Source: Streptomyces sp. SDr-06 (lineage in GTDB: Bacteria > Actinomycetota > Actinomycetes > Streptomycetales > Streptomycetaceae). Taken from it: 64,000 nucleotides of DNA. A model generated the notes under the pieces. The model made no database searches. It was not told the origin of the DNA and saw nothing but the letters and a program-made list of their open reading frames with translations. Location: positions 98,807 through 162,806 of the forward strand of contig NZ_QOLA01000019.1 in the NCBI RefSeq assembly GCF_003324565.1. Reading direction: 5' to 3'. The position numbers were made by a program, and so were the translations under genes. Below are positions 17,426 through 25,661 of the stretch, piece after piece (position 1 is the first letter of the stretch; every line of letters begins with the position of its first letter).

Positions 17426-18583
17426 ATGAACCTGGAGCTGAGCGAGGAGCAGGCGGCCGTCCGGCAGCTCGCCGAGGAGTTCGTCGGCCGCGAGATCACC
17501 CCGCATGTCGTCGAGTGGGACCGCTCCGAGAACGTCGACAGGTCGATCGTCAAGAAGCTGGGTTCGCTCGGCTTCCTCGGCCTCACCATCGACGAGGAGT
17601 ACGGCGGCTCCGGCGGTGACCACCTCGCCTACTGCCTGGTCACCGAGGAGCTCGGCCGCGGCGACTCCTCGGTCCGCGGCATCGTGTCGGTCTCCCTCGG
17701 CCTGGTCACCAAGACGATCGCGTCCTGGGGTGACGAGGAGCAGAAGCGAGCCTGGCTGCCCCGGCTCACCTCCGGCGACGCCCTCGGCTGCTTCGGCCTC
17801 ACCGAGCCGGGCACGGGCTCGGACGCCGGCAACCTCTCCACGCGGGCCGTCCGGGACGGCGCCTCGGGGGACTGGGTGATCAACGGCGCCAAGATGTTCA
17901 TCACCAACGGCACCTGGGCCGATGTGGTGCTGCTCTTCGCCCGCACCAACGACACCCCGGGCCACCGGGGCGTCTCGGCGTTCCTCGTCCCCACCGACAC
18001 CCCGGGGCTGACCCGCCGCACCATCCACGGCAAGCTCGGCCTGCGGGGCCAGGCGACCGCCGAGCTCGTGCTCGACGACGTGCGGGTCCCGGCGGGCGCG
18101 CTGCTCGGCCCCGAGGGCAAGGGCTTCTCCATAGCCATGTCGGCGCTCGCCAAGGGGCGGATGTCGGTCGCGGCCGGCTGCGTGGGCATCGCGCAGGCCG
18201 CCCTCGACGCGGCCGTCCGCTACGCCGGTGAGCGCGAGCAGTTCGGCAAGCCGATCGCCCACTACCAGCTCGTCCAGGAGCTGATCAGCGACATCTCGGT
18301 GGACGTGGACGCGGCCCGGCTGCTGACCTGGCGGGTGGCCGATCTCATCGACCGGGGTCAGGAGTTCGCGACCGCCGCGTCCAAGGCCAAGCTGTTCGCC
18401 TCCGAGGCCGCGGTGCGCTCGGCCAACAACGCCCTCCAGGTCTTCGGCGGCTACGGCTACATCGACGAGTACCCGGTCGGGAAGCTGCTGCGCGACGCCC
18501 GCGTGATGACCCTCTACGAGGGCACCAGTCAGATCCAGAAGCTCATCATCGGCCGTGCGGAGACCGGGGTTTCGGCGTTCTGA
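17426..18583 (+). CDS. acyl-CoA dehydrogenase
   Basis: 385-residue FAD flavoenzyme that introduces a trans-2 double bond into acyl-CoA. The three acyl-CoA dehydrogenase domains are complete. The FAD-contacting segment is CFGLTEPGTGSDAGN, and the catalytic glutamate is in MTLYEGTSQIQK. The signature VQELISDISVDVDAARLLTW lies between them. Chain-length or branched-chain preference cannot be decided from sequence. It is divergently transcribed from a TetR gene with a probable operator between them, and followed by a strong hairpin. Confidence 0.95.
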   Translation: MNLELSEEQAAVRQLAEEFVGREITPHVVEWDRSENVDRSIVKKLGSLGFLGLTIDEEYGGSGGDHLAYCLVTEELGRGDSSVRGIVSVSLGLVTKTIASWGDEEQKRAWLPRLTSGDALGCFGLTEPGTGSDAGNLSTRAVRDGASGDWVINGAKMFITNGTWADVVLLFARTNDTPGHRGVSAFLVPTDTPGLTRRTIHGKLGLRGQATAELVLDDVRVPAGALLGPEGKGFSIAMSALAKGRMSVAAGCVGIAQAALDAAVRYAGEREQFGKPIAHYQLVQELISDISVDVDAARLLTWRVADLIDRGQEFATAASKAKLFASEAAVRSANNALQVFGGYGYIDEYPVGKLLRDARVMTLYEGTSQIQKLIIGRAETGVSAF

Positions 18584-18617
18584 CCCCGGCGGGCGGCTGA
18601 GTACGCCCTGAGTACGA

Positions 18618-18647
18618 GAGCGGATGTGGCACGCGCCACATCCGCTC
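18618..18647. terminator. hairpin after acyl-CoA dehydrogenase
   Basis: GAGCGGATGTGGC and its perfect 13-bp complement surround a 4-nt loop (ACGC). There is no T-tract, which is common for streptomycete terminators. It lies 35 bp after the stop and just before the YiaA-like gene. Confidence 0.65.
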
Positions 18648-18660
18648 CATGCTGTCCGTC

Positions 18661-18948
18661 ATGAGTGAGACACCGGTCAAGCAGCAGAACACCGCGGCCT
18701 ACTACGGACAGGCCGTCGCCGCCTTCGCGGTCGCGCTCGTCGCCACCGCCATCGGCATCCTCCGCCTCCAGGCGGACGCCTGGGTCCGCGCCTTCCTCGG
18801 CATCGCGGTCCTCTACCTCGTCACCTCCGCCTTCACGCTGGCCAAGGTGGTCCGGGACCGCCAGGAGGCCGGGCAGATCGTCAGCCGCGTCGACCAGGCC
18901 CGACTGGAAAAGCTCCTCGCCGAACACGACCCGTTCCAGAAGCTCTAA
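18661..18948 (+). CDS. YiaA/YiaB family small membrane protein
   Basis: 95-residue inner-membrane protein with two hydrophobic segments (AAFAVALVATAIGILRL and AFLGIAVLYLVTSAFTLAKV), separated by a short loop and followed by a charged cytoplasmic tail. This is the pattern of the YiaA/YiaB family, whose role is unknown. ATG at 18661 (MSETPVKQ) is preferred over an in-frame ATG at 18649, which sits next to the hairpin. The stop codon lies within the YAAGCGCTTG palindrome described separately. Confidence 0.85.
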   Translation: MSETPVKQQNTAAYYGQAVAAFAVALVATAIGILRLQADAWVRAFLGIAVLYLVTSAFTLAKVVRDRQEAGQIVSRVDQARLEKLLAEHDPFQKL

Positions 18949-18957
18949 GCGCTTGCT
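18944..18957. promoter_or_regulatory. KstR2-like palindrome before the TetR gene
   Basis: TCTAAGCGCTTGCT has the form NNYAAG-NN-CTTGNT, close to the published mycobacterial KstR2 operator (CAAG-NN-CTTG core). The identical AAGCGCTTGCTCA string lies at 20246-20258 before the MaoC gene. It is a probable autoregulatory site for the TetR at 19021. Confidence 0.55.
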
Positions 18958-19020
18958 CACCCTCGGGGTATGGTGTTCGTCCACCTGAACGCGGACGCTG
19001 ACGGACGAGAGGGGCGAGCG

Positions 19021-19656
19021 ATGGGCATGGCTGACGTGACCGAGGAGACGGCCGGCGGCGAGGAGAAGCCGTGGGGCGAGGTCACGCCCGAGGCCGCCAG
19101 GAGGCTGCTCGTCGCCGCCGTCGAGGCCTTCGCCGAGCGCGGCTACCACGCCACCACGACCCGGGACATCGCGGGCCGGGCCGGTATGAGCCCGGCCGCG
19201 CTCTACATCCACTACAAGACCAAGGAAGAGCTGCTCCACCGGATCAGCCGGATCGGCCACGACAAGGCCCTGGAGATCCTCCAGTCCGCGGCCGACGGCG
19301 AGGGGAGCGCCGCCGAGCGGCTCTCCGCCGCGGTGCGCTCCTTCGTCCGCTGGCACGCGGGGCACCACATGACGGCCCGCGTCGTCCAGTACGAACTCGA
19401 CGCGCTCGGTGCGGAGCACCGCACCGAGATCGTGGAACTGCGCAGGCGCAGCGATGCCGCGGTGCGCCGCATCCTGAACGACGGTGTGGCGGCGGGCGAG
19501 TTCGACGTGCCCGACGTGCCGGGCACCACGCTCGCCGTGCTCTCGCTCTGCATCGACGTGGCCCGCTGGTTCAACACCGAGGGCCGCCGCACGCCCGACG
19601 AGGTCGGCGCGCTCTACGCCGACCTCGTGCTGCGCATGGTGGGGGTCCAGAAGTAG
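19021..19656 (+). CDS. TetR family regulator (KstR2/FadR-like group)
   Basis: 211-residue TetR protein. The helix-turn-helix is TRDIAGRAGMSPAALYIHYK followed by TKEELLHRISRIGH. The C-terminus ends with a lipid-regulator-type segment (VARWFNTEGRRTPDEVGALY). ATG at 19021 is chosen; an earlier in-frame GTG at 18970 would overlap the promoter. It is convergent with the MaoC gene, and both promoters carry the same CAAG-CG-CTTG-type palindrome, suggesting this protein represses both itself and the hydratase in acyl-CoA metabolism. Confidence 0.9.
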   Translation: MGMADVTEETAGGEEKPWGEVTPEAARRLLVAAVEAFAERGYHATTTRDIAGRAGMSPAALYIHYKTKEELLHRISRIGHDKALEILQSAADGEGSAAERLSAAVRSFVRWHAGHHMTARVVQYELDALGAEHRTEIVELRRRSDAAVRRILNDGVAAGEFDVPDVPGTTLAVLSLCIDVARWFNTEGRRTPDEVGALYADLVLRMVGVQK

Positions 19657-19715
19657 CGGACCCGGCCGCGCCGCGGAGGCGGGGCCGGGAGCGTGCGGAG
19701 GAGACCGGGGCGCGC

Positions 19716-20177
19716 TCAGAAGAAGTAGCGCGAGACCGACTCCGCCACGCACACCGGCTTCTCGCCGCCCTCGCGCTCCACGGTGACCTTCGCGGTGACC
19801 TGCACGCCGCCGCCCGCCTCCACGACGTCCGTGAGCACGGCGGTCGCGCGCAGCCGCGAGCCGACCGGCACGGGGGAGGGGAAGCGGACCTTGTCGGTGC
19901 CGTAGTTGATGCCCATCTTCATGCCCTCGACCCGCAGGACCTGCGGCACCAGGGTCGGCAGCAGCGACAGGGTGAGGTAGCCGTGCGCGATGGTCGTCCC
20001 GAAGGGTCCGGCCGCCGCCCGCTCGGGGTCGACGTGGATCCACTGGTGGTCGCCGGTGGCGTCGGCGAACAGGTCGATCCGCTTCTGGTCGATCTCCAGC
20101 CAGTCGCTGTGCCCGAGCTGCTCGCCCACCCCGGCCTTCAGCTCCTCGGCGGACGTGAAGATCCTCGGCTCTGCCAT
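19716..20177 (-). CDS. MaoC family dehydratase (enoyl-CoA hydratase-like)
   Basis: 153-residue single hot-dog domain protein. The hydratase-2 motif is present (DLFADATGDHQWIHVDPERA, with Asp and His in the usual places), followed by GTTIAHGYLTLSLLP. It should hydrate trans-2-enoyl-CoA or a related thioester in the cytosol. ATG at 20177 (MAEPRIFTS) fits homologous N-termini better than the in-frame start at 20246. The palindrome 65-78 bp upstream matches the one before the neighbouring TetR gene. Confidence 0.92.
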   Translation of the reverse strand: MAEPRIFTSAEELKAGVGEQLGHSDWLEIDQKRIDLFADATGDHQWIHVDPERAAAGPFGTTIAHGYLTLSLLPTLVPQVLRVEGMKMGINYGTDKVRFPSPVPVGSRLRATAVLTDVVEAGGGVQVTAKVTVEREGGEKPVCVAESVSRYFF

Positions 20178-20241
20178 GTCCTTGGTCCCTGCCTCTCGCG
20201 ACGCTCTCGCCGTCCTGGAAAAGCTCATCCGCAAGCACCTG

Positions 20242-20255
20242 TCCAAGCGCTTGCT
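20242..20255. promoter_or_regulatory. KstR2-like palindrome before the MaoC gene
   Basis: TCCAAGCGCTTGCT contains a perfect CCAAGCGCTTG core of the CAAG-NN-CTTG class, shared with the site at 18944. Together they suggest one TetR controls two transcripts. Confidence 0.6.
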
Positions 20256-20370
20256 CAGCTAGCTCAGCATGGTTCGGGCCGCCGGTCCTGTCAACGACGT
20301 ACGGGCGGGGAGCGGACGGCCCGACGGGGGCCGGACGACGGCGCGGAGCAGGCGCACTAGGGTTCGAGGA

Positions 20371-20832
20371 GTGCCGCAGATTCCAGAGAAGATCCACGAG
20401 CTCACGGTCGGGCAGCTGTCCGCGCGCAGCGGGGCCGCCGTGTCCGCCCTGCACTTCTACGAGTCCAAGGGCCTGATCACCAGTCGCCGGACCTCGGGCA
20501 ACCAGCGCCGCTACAGCCGGGACACCCTGCGCCGCGTGGCCTTCGTACGGGCCGCCCAGCGCGTCGGCATCCCGCTGGCCACGATCCGGGACGCCCTCGC
20601 GGAGCTGCCCGAGGAGCGCACGCCCACCAAGGAGGACTGGGCCCGGCTGTCGGAGAACTGGCGTGCCGAACTCGACCGCCGCATCGCCCAGTTGGGCAGG
20701 CTGCGCGACCACCTCTCGGACTGCATCGGCTGCGGCTGCCTGTCCCTGGACAACTGCGTCCTGTCCAACCCCGACGACGTCTTCGGCAACAGCCTGACCG
20801 GATCCCGGCTGCTCGCCGAGCGCAAGGCCTGA
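20371..20832 (+). CDS. soxR: redox-sensitive transcriptional activator SoxR
   Basis: 153-residue MerR-family protein. The winged helix opens with LTVGQLSARSGAAVSALHFY and the dimerisation helix follows. The C-terminal 2Fe-2S ligands are the complete CX2CXCX5C motif CIGCGCLSLDNC, so redox sensing should be intact. In streptomycetes SoxR responds to redox-active compounds such as endogenous pigments; its targets are not visible here. GTG at 20371 is the best start, since the frame is open further upstream without a ribosome binding site. Confidence 0.95.
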   Translation: MPQIPEKIHELTVGQLSARSGAAVSALHFYESKGLITSRRTSGNQRRYSRDTLRRVAFVRAAQRVGIPLATIRDALAELPEERTPTKEDWARLSENWRAELDRRIAQLGRLRDHLSDCIGCGCLSLDNCVLSNPDDVFGNSLTGSRLLAERKA

Positions 20833-20847
20833 GCGGCCCTGCCGCGC

Positions 20848-21555
20848 CTACGCGCTACCCAGCGCCGCCTTCACCAACTGGGCGTTGGACGCGGCGCGTT
20901 CGCCGTCCGGCAGCACCAGCACGTCCTCCAGGCCTATGCGGGTGTCGAGCCCCAGCCGGCGCGCCAGGCGCAGCACGGGCCAGGTGCCCTCGTCCTGGCT
21001 GTGCAGGAGCACGGGCCTGCCGTGCGCGGTGCCCAGCTCGGTGAGGAGGGCGCGGGCGGCCGGCTCGGCGGCCTCGGCGGGTGCGCCCATCACCTCGGCG
21101 AGGACGCGCAACACCCGGGGCGCGTAAGGGGACGCGAGGAAGCGGCCGACGGCGGGGGTGCCGGACCAGATGCCCGCCTCGATGCCCACGCCCCGCCCCA
21201 ACAGGGCGGCCGCCACCTCGTCGGCGCCCTCCTCGTGCCAGTTGACCGAGGCGTAGTCGGGCAGCACCGTCCAGGACCTTACGTGCTCCGCGCGGCGCGC
21301 CGGATCGGGCTCGGCCCAGGCGCCCGTGGTCACCCCGACCGGCACCGACACCGCGGCCCGTATCGCCTCAAGGGCCGGGCCCACCACGCGCGCTGAGAGC
21401 GAGTCGCTTCCGCAGGGGGTCTTGGGGTGGACATGGACCTCCGCCGCACCCGCGGCCACGGCCGCTGCCGCGGACCGGGCGAGGGCGGCCGGGGACAGCG
21501 GTACCGCCGCGCCGTCCTGAGCACTTCGTACACCGTTCAGGCAGACCTGGATCAT
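20848..21555 (-). CDS. BKACE family (3-keto-5-aminohexanoate cleavage enzyme-like, DUF849)
   Basis: 235-residue TIM-barrel protein, shorter than the classic ~275-residue enzymes. The zinc-binding HxH is clear in EVHVHPKTPCGSDSL, and the N-terminal MIQVCLNGVR and C-terminal TRIGLEDVLVLPDGERAASN fit the family. These enzymes condense a beta-keto acid with acetyl-CoA, giving acetoacetate and a CoA ester. The substrate is unknown, as the family is very diverse. It is convergent with soxR, 15 bp apart. Confidence 0.85.
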   Translation of the reverse strand: MIQVCLNGVRSAQDGAAVPLSPAALARSAAAAVAAGAAEVHVHPKTPCGSDSLSARVVGPALEAIRAAVSVPVGVTTGAWAEPDPARRAEHVRSWTVLPDYASVNWHEEGADEVAAALLGRGVGIEAGIWSGTPAVGRFLASPYAPRVLRVLAEVMGAPAEAAEPAARALLTELGTAHGRPVLLHSQDEGTWPVLRLARRLGLDTRIGLEDVLVLPDGERAASNAQLVKAALGSA

Positions 21556-21652
21556 GCGTCGATGGTGCCAGAGCCCACTGACACCCAGGGGACGGATGCC
21601 TGCGCGAGGGCCACCGACAACGCGGGGGAGAGTCGGCTCGCCCCCGCGCCGC

Positions 21653-22267
21653 TCACGCCACCGATGCCAGTTCTCCGCGCCGTGCCGCCGCCTTGGCCCG
21701 CGTCAGTGCCTCGGAGGTCAGCACCGGCCGCGGCACCAGAATCCCGCAGCCCGAGCAGACCGGCCCGAACCACGGCTCGTGGGACAGATCCTGGTTCCAC
21801 ACCAGCCGGCTTCCCCCGCACACCGGGCACACCGTGCCGGGTGCGGCCCGCAGCGCCGCGATCATGCGGCGGAGCACCTCGGCCAGCGGCTCGGTGGGAT
21901 GCGTACGGGGATCGTCGCACCACGCCACCCCGAAACCGCCCCAGGTGCGCCGGTGCCAGTCGTCGAAGGAGCCCGGGCGGCGCAGCCCCGCGTGCTTCTC
22001 ACGCTTGCGGCGCGCCGCGAACTCCACTTCATAGGCGAGCCAGACGGCCCTGGCCGCCTCCAGCTCCTCCAGTGCGGCCACCAGCCGCCCCGGATCGGGG
22101 GCCCGGTCCTCGGGCCCGATGCGGTGCCTGCCGCACAGGTGGTCCCAGGTCGCCCGATGCCCGTACGGGGCGAACCTCTCCAGACACTTGCGCAGCGAAT
22201 AGCGCCGCAACGCGAGATCGTTCCTCGGGTCGCGCACCTGTCTCGCCAGACTGCGGAATCCAGCCAT
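21653..22267 (-). CDS. hypothetical protein with C-terminal zinc ribbon
   Basis: 204 residues, function not recognised. The N-terminal two thirds are helical, basic and tryptophan-rich (FRSLARQVRDPRNDLALRRY, WHRRTWGGFGVAWCDD). The C-terminal part has two Cys pairs, CPVCGG and CSGCG about 20 residues apart, forming a probable zinc ribbon. ATG at 22267 begins the conserved-looking part. Similar proteins may be widespread in streptomycetes, but I cannot name a domain. It precedes a gene-free stretch of about 540 bp. Confidence 0.6.
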   Translation of the reverse strand: MAGFRSLARQVRDPRNDLALRRYSLRKCLERFAPYGHRATWDHLCGRHRIGPEDRAPDPGRLVAALEELEAARAVWLAYEVEFAARRKREKHAGLRRPGSFDDWHRRTWGGFGVAWCDDPRTHPTEPLAEVLRRMIAALRAAPGTVCPVCGGSRLVWNQDLSHEPWFGPVCSGCGILVPRPVLTSEALTRAKAAARRGELASVA

Positions 22268-22808
22268 GGGTCTGCCACCTCCGTCGCTCGTACTTCGGCG
22301 TCGAGGAATGGACGTACCGGAAGGCGATCCGGCTCCATCGAATTTCCGATGGCGTCCATTACGGGGGATTCGCCTACCCTGTCCCAACCGTTGGAATCCG
22401 ATTCTCATGAACTCCTCAGAACGTGGCGCGTATGGCCCGGTCACCCCGCCGACCTGCTGGAACGGCCGAAGTGACCCGTGACGGCCAGGTCAGGGAGCGT
22501 GCCCGGGGCAGCAGGGGAGAGGCGCGTCGGGCTCATCCGGAATCCCTTCAACCGGTATGGCCCCCATGGCCACTTGGGGCGCAGCCTCACGATCCGTATT
22601 CGCCCGCCCCACATAACCCTGCGAAGGCCGGAAGGAATACGCGTGCCGACGGAGGCCGAAAGGGCACAGCTGCCGGTGGCGTTCCGCCGTGATCGCGGAG
22701 CAGGCCGGGCGGGTGTGTGGGGATTCGGAGAAGGTGACGGCTGTTCACCTTACGGCAGGGCGTACCCCCCAGTAGCCTCCCGCGCATCGGCCCCCACTAG
22801 GAGCGCGC
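22268..22808. other. 541-bp intergenic region before the acylase gene
   Basis: No open frame here has a convincing start, length and G/C third-position pattern. Two short plus-strand frames reach 22481 and 22692, but neither looks like a gene. The region is somewhat less GC-rich near 22300-22400. It holds the palindrome at 22731-22751 and a GGAG ribosome binding site near 22799, so it probably serves as a long promoter and leader. Confidence 0.5.
22731..22751. promoter_or_regulatory. inverted repeat upstream of penicillin acylase-family gene
   Basis: AAGGTGA and TCACCTT are perfect 7-bp arms around a 7-bp spacer, 57 bp before the acylase ATG. No regulator gene is adjacent. Confidence 0.45.
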
Positions 22809-25643
22809 ATGCGACGACGCACCGCAAGGCTCACAACCTCCGCCACCACCAGCAGACTTCGACGCGTGACGGGCATCGGCCGCCGCAGAGCCGCCGCCTG
22901 CGCCGCCACCGTGATCGCCCTTTCCGCGGCCCTGCTCGGCCCCGCCGTCCCGGCCGGCGCCGCCGAGCCCGCGGACGGAGACCACTGCCAGGGGCAGTGC
23001 TCCGACATCCTGCCGCCCGGCGCGAACGGCAACGCCACCCTCGTCGAGATCCTCGGCAACAAGATGTTCGGGACCCACCCCGCGCACAGCGACGACGAAC
23101 TCGGCAAGTACGACGCCCTGGTGGCGGGCCAGGCCTCGCTCACCGACGACAAGCTCAACTCCTTCTTCAACGACGCCTCCTTCGGCGTGCCCGACGGTCA
23201 GGCGGAGTCGACGACCTCGCCCCGCCCCGACGTCACCATCACCCGCGACAAGGCGACCGGCGTGCCGCACATCAAGGGCAGCACCCGCTACGGCACCGAG
23301 TACGGCGCCGGGTACGCGGCCGGGCAGGACCGGCTCTGGCTGATGGACCTCTTCCGGCACATCGGACGTGGCGAGCTCACCTCCTTCGCGGGCGGCGCCC
23401 TCGCCAACCAGGGCCTGGAACAGGAGTTCTGGCCGCAGGCCCCGTACACCGAGGCCGACCTCCAGGCGCAGGTCGACCGCATCCGCACGGCCAACGGCGC
23501 CCGCGGCGAACAGGCCATGGCCGACGCCCAGGCCTACGTCGACGGCATCAACGCCTATGCCAAGCAGGCCAAGGACGGCCGCTACTTCCCCGGCGAGTAC
23601 GTCCTGACCGGCAAGATCGACGCCATCACCAACGTGGGGGAGATCCAGCCCTTCAAGCTCACCGACCTGATCGCGCTCGCCTCCGTGGTGGGCGGGCTCT
23701 TCGGCGGTGGCGGGGGCGGCGAGGTGCAGGCCGCGCTCTCGCTCCAGGCCGCCCAGGCCAAGTACGGCGTCGCCGAGGGCACCAAGGTCTGGGAGTCCTT
23801 CCGCGAGCGCAACGACCCCGAGGCCGTGCTCACCGTGCACGACGGCACCAGCTTCCCGTACGCGGGCAAGCCCGCGAATCCCCAGGGCGCCGCGCTGCCC
23901 GACCCCGGCTCGGTCGTGCCCGAACAGCTCGTCTACGACCGCACCGGCTCGGCGAACACGAACGCGAAGGCCGACGTGTCGGTGCCCCCGAAGCTCGCGC
24001 CGCTGAAGGGCAGGTACGACAGCGGCGCGCTGCCCGGCATCGATCTCGGCAAGCCGCGCGGCATGTCCAACGCCCTCGTGGTGTCCGGCTCGCACACCGC
24101 GAGCGGCAACCCCGTGGCGGTGTTCGGCCCCCAGACCGGCTACTTCGCGCCGCAGCTGCTCATGCTCCAGGAGATCCAGGGCCCCGGCATCAGCGCCCGG
24201 GGCGCCTCCTTCGCCGGGGTGGGCATGTACGTCCAGCTCGGCCGCGGCCAGGACTACGCCTGGTCGGCCACCTCCGCGGGCCAGGACATCACCGACACCT
24301 ACGCCGTGGAGTTGTGCCAGGACGCGACCCACTACCTCTACCGGGGCGTGTGCACCCCGATGGAGAAGCTGGAGAAGACCAACTCCTGGAAGCCGACCGT
24401 CGCCGACACCACCGCGGCCGGGTCCTACCGCATGCAGGTGTGGCGCACCAACTACGGCATCGTCACCGCCCGCGCCACCGTCGGCGGCAGGGCCGTCGCG
24501 TACACCTCACTGCGCTCCACCTACCGGCACGACGCCGACTCGATCATCGGCTTCCAGATGATGAACGACCCGTCCTACGTGAAGGATGCCGCGACCTTCC
24601 AGCAGGCGGCCCAGCATGTCGACTACACCTTCAACTGGTTCTACGCGGACTCCCGTACCGCCGCCTACTACAACAGCGGCCTGAACCCGGTCCGCGACCC
24701 GGACGTCGATCCCTCCCTCCCCGTCAAGGCGGAACAGGCCTACGAGTGGCAGGGCTTCGACCCCGCGGCCAACACGGCGGCCTACACCCCGCCCGCCCAG
24801 CACCCCCAGTCGGTCGGCCAGGACTACTACGTGTCCTGGAACAACAAGCAGGCCAAGGACTACTCCACGGCCGGATTCGGCGACGGCTCCGTGCACCGCG
24901 CCAACCTCCTCGACGGCCGGGTGAAGGCCCTGGTCGCCCAGGGCCGGGTCACCCGCTCCTCGCTCACCCGCGCCATGGCGCAGGCCGCCGTCACCGACCT
25001 GCGCGGCGAGGACGTGCTCCCCGAGCTCCTCAAGGTGCTGCGCAGCGCGCCCGTCACCGACCCGCAACTGGCCACCGCCGTAGAGCAGTTGGAGTCCTGG
25101 CAGGCGGACGGCAGCCAGCGCCGCGAGACCTCGCAGGGCTCGCACACCTACACCCACCCCGAAGCGGTGCGCCTCATGGACGCCTGGTGGCCGCTGCTGG
25201 TCGAGGCAGAATTCCGGCCCGGCCTAGGTGACCCGCTCTACAACGCCCTGACCGCCAACCTCGGCATCGACGAAGCGCCCTCGGCCGGGCACGGCCCGAC
25301 CGGCTCGCACGCCGGGTCCGCCTTCCAGTACGGCTGGTGGAGCTACGCCGACAAGGACCTGCGGACGGTCCTCGGCGAGCCGGTACAGGGCCCGCTCGCC
25401 CGCGCCTACTGCGGCGACGGAAAGCTCGACGCCTGCCGCGACAGCCTGCTCGGCACGCTCAAGCAGGCCGCCGCCAAGACCCCGGCACAGGTCTACCCCG
25501 GGGACGCCGGCTGCCAGGCCGGTGACCAGTGGTGCGCCGACAGCATCGTGCAGCGCCCGCTCGGCGGCATCACCCAGTCCGCGGTCAACTGGCAGAACCG
25601 GCCGACCTATCAGCAGGTCGTCGAGTTCCCCAGTCACCGCTAG
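22809..25643 (+). CDS. secreted penicillin acylase-family Ntn hydrolase
   Basis: 944-residue exported amidase precursor. A basic, long signal peptide (RR-rich, hydrophobic core AAACAATVIALSAALLGPAV) ends near ALA-like PAGAAEP around residue 52. The N-terminal chain is cleaved from the beta chain at GMSNALVV: Ser420 should become the catalytic N-terminal nucleophile, followed by the typical Asn. Other motifs include YGTEYGAGYAAGQDRLWLMD in the alpha chain and NWFYADSRTAAYYNSG in the beta chain. Substrates of such Streptomyces enzymes include acyl-homoserine lactones, cyclic lipopeptides and penicillins, and cannot be separated by sequence alone. A palindrome lies upstream. The gene is convergent with the alpha/beta hydrolase gene. 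Confidence 0.9.
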   Translation: MRRRTARLTTSATTSRLRRVTGIGRRRAAACAATVIALSAALLGPAVPAGAAEPADGDHCQGQCSDILPPGANGNATLVEILGNKMFGTHPAHSDDELGKYDALVAGQASLTDDKLNSFFNDASFGVPDGQAESTTSPRPDVTITRDKATGVPHIKGSTRYGTEYGAGYAAGQDRLWLMDLFRHIGRGELTSFAGGALANQGLEQEFWPQAPYTEADLQAQVDRIRTANGARGEQAMADAQAYVDGINAYAKQAKDGRYFPGEYVLTGKIDAITNVGEIQPFKLTDLIALASVVGGLFGGGGGGEVQAALSLQAAQAKYGVAEGTKVWESFRERNDPEAVLTVHDGTSFPYAGKPANPQGAALPDPGSVVPEQLVYDRTGSANTNAKADVSVPPKLAPLKGRYDSGALPGIDLGKPRGMSNALVVSGSHTASGNPVAVFGPQTGYFAPQLLMLQEIQGPGISARGASFAGVGMYVQLGRGQDYAWSATSAGQDITDTYAVELCQDATHYLYRGVCTPMEKLEKTNSWKPTVADTTAAGSYRMQVWRTNYGIVTARATVGGRAVAYTSLRSTYRHDADSIIGFQMMNDPSYVKDAATFQQAAQHVDYTFNWFYADSRTAAYYNSGLNPVRDPDVDPSLPVKAEQAYEWQGFDPAANTAAYTPPAQHPQSVGQDYYVSWNNKQAKDYSTAGFGDGSVHRANLLDGRVKALVAQGRVTRSSLTRAMAQAAVTDLRGEDVLPELLKVLRSAPVTDPQLATAVEQLESWQADGSQRRETSQGSHTYTHPEAVRLMDAWWPLLVEAEFRPGLGDPLYNALTANLGIDEAPSAGHGPTGSHAGSAFQYGWWSYADKDLRTVLGEPVQGPLARAYCGDGKLDACRDSLLGTLKQAAAKTPAQVYPGDAGCQAGDQWCADSIVQRPLGGITQSAVNWQNRPTYQQVVEFPSHR

Positions 25644-25661
25644 GACGGATACGACCGCGGG

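Noticed and set aside
22407..22692. Possible short genes in the region before the acylase gene
   Set aside because: No credible ribosome binding site or third-position pattern, and no recognisable sequence.
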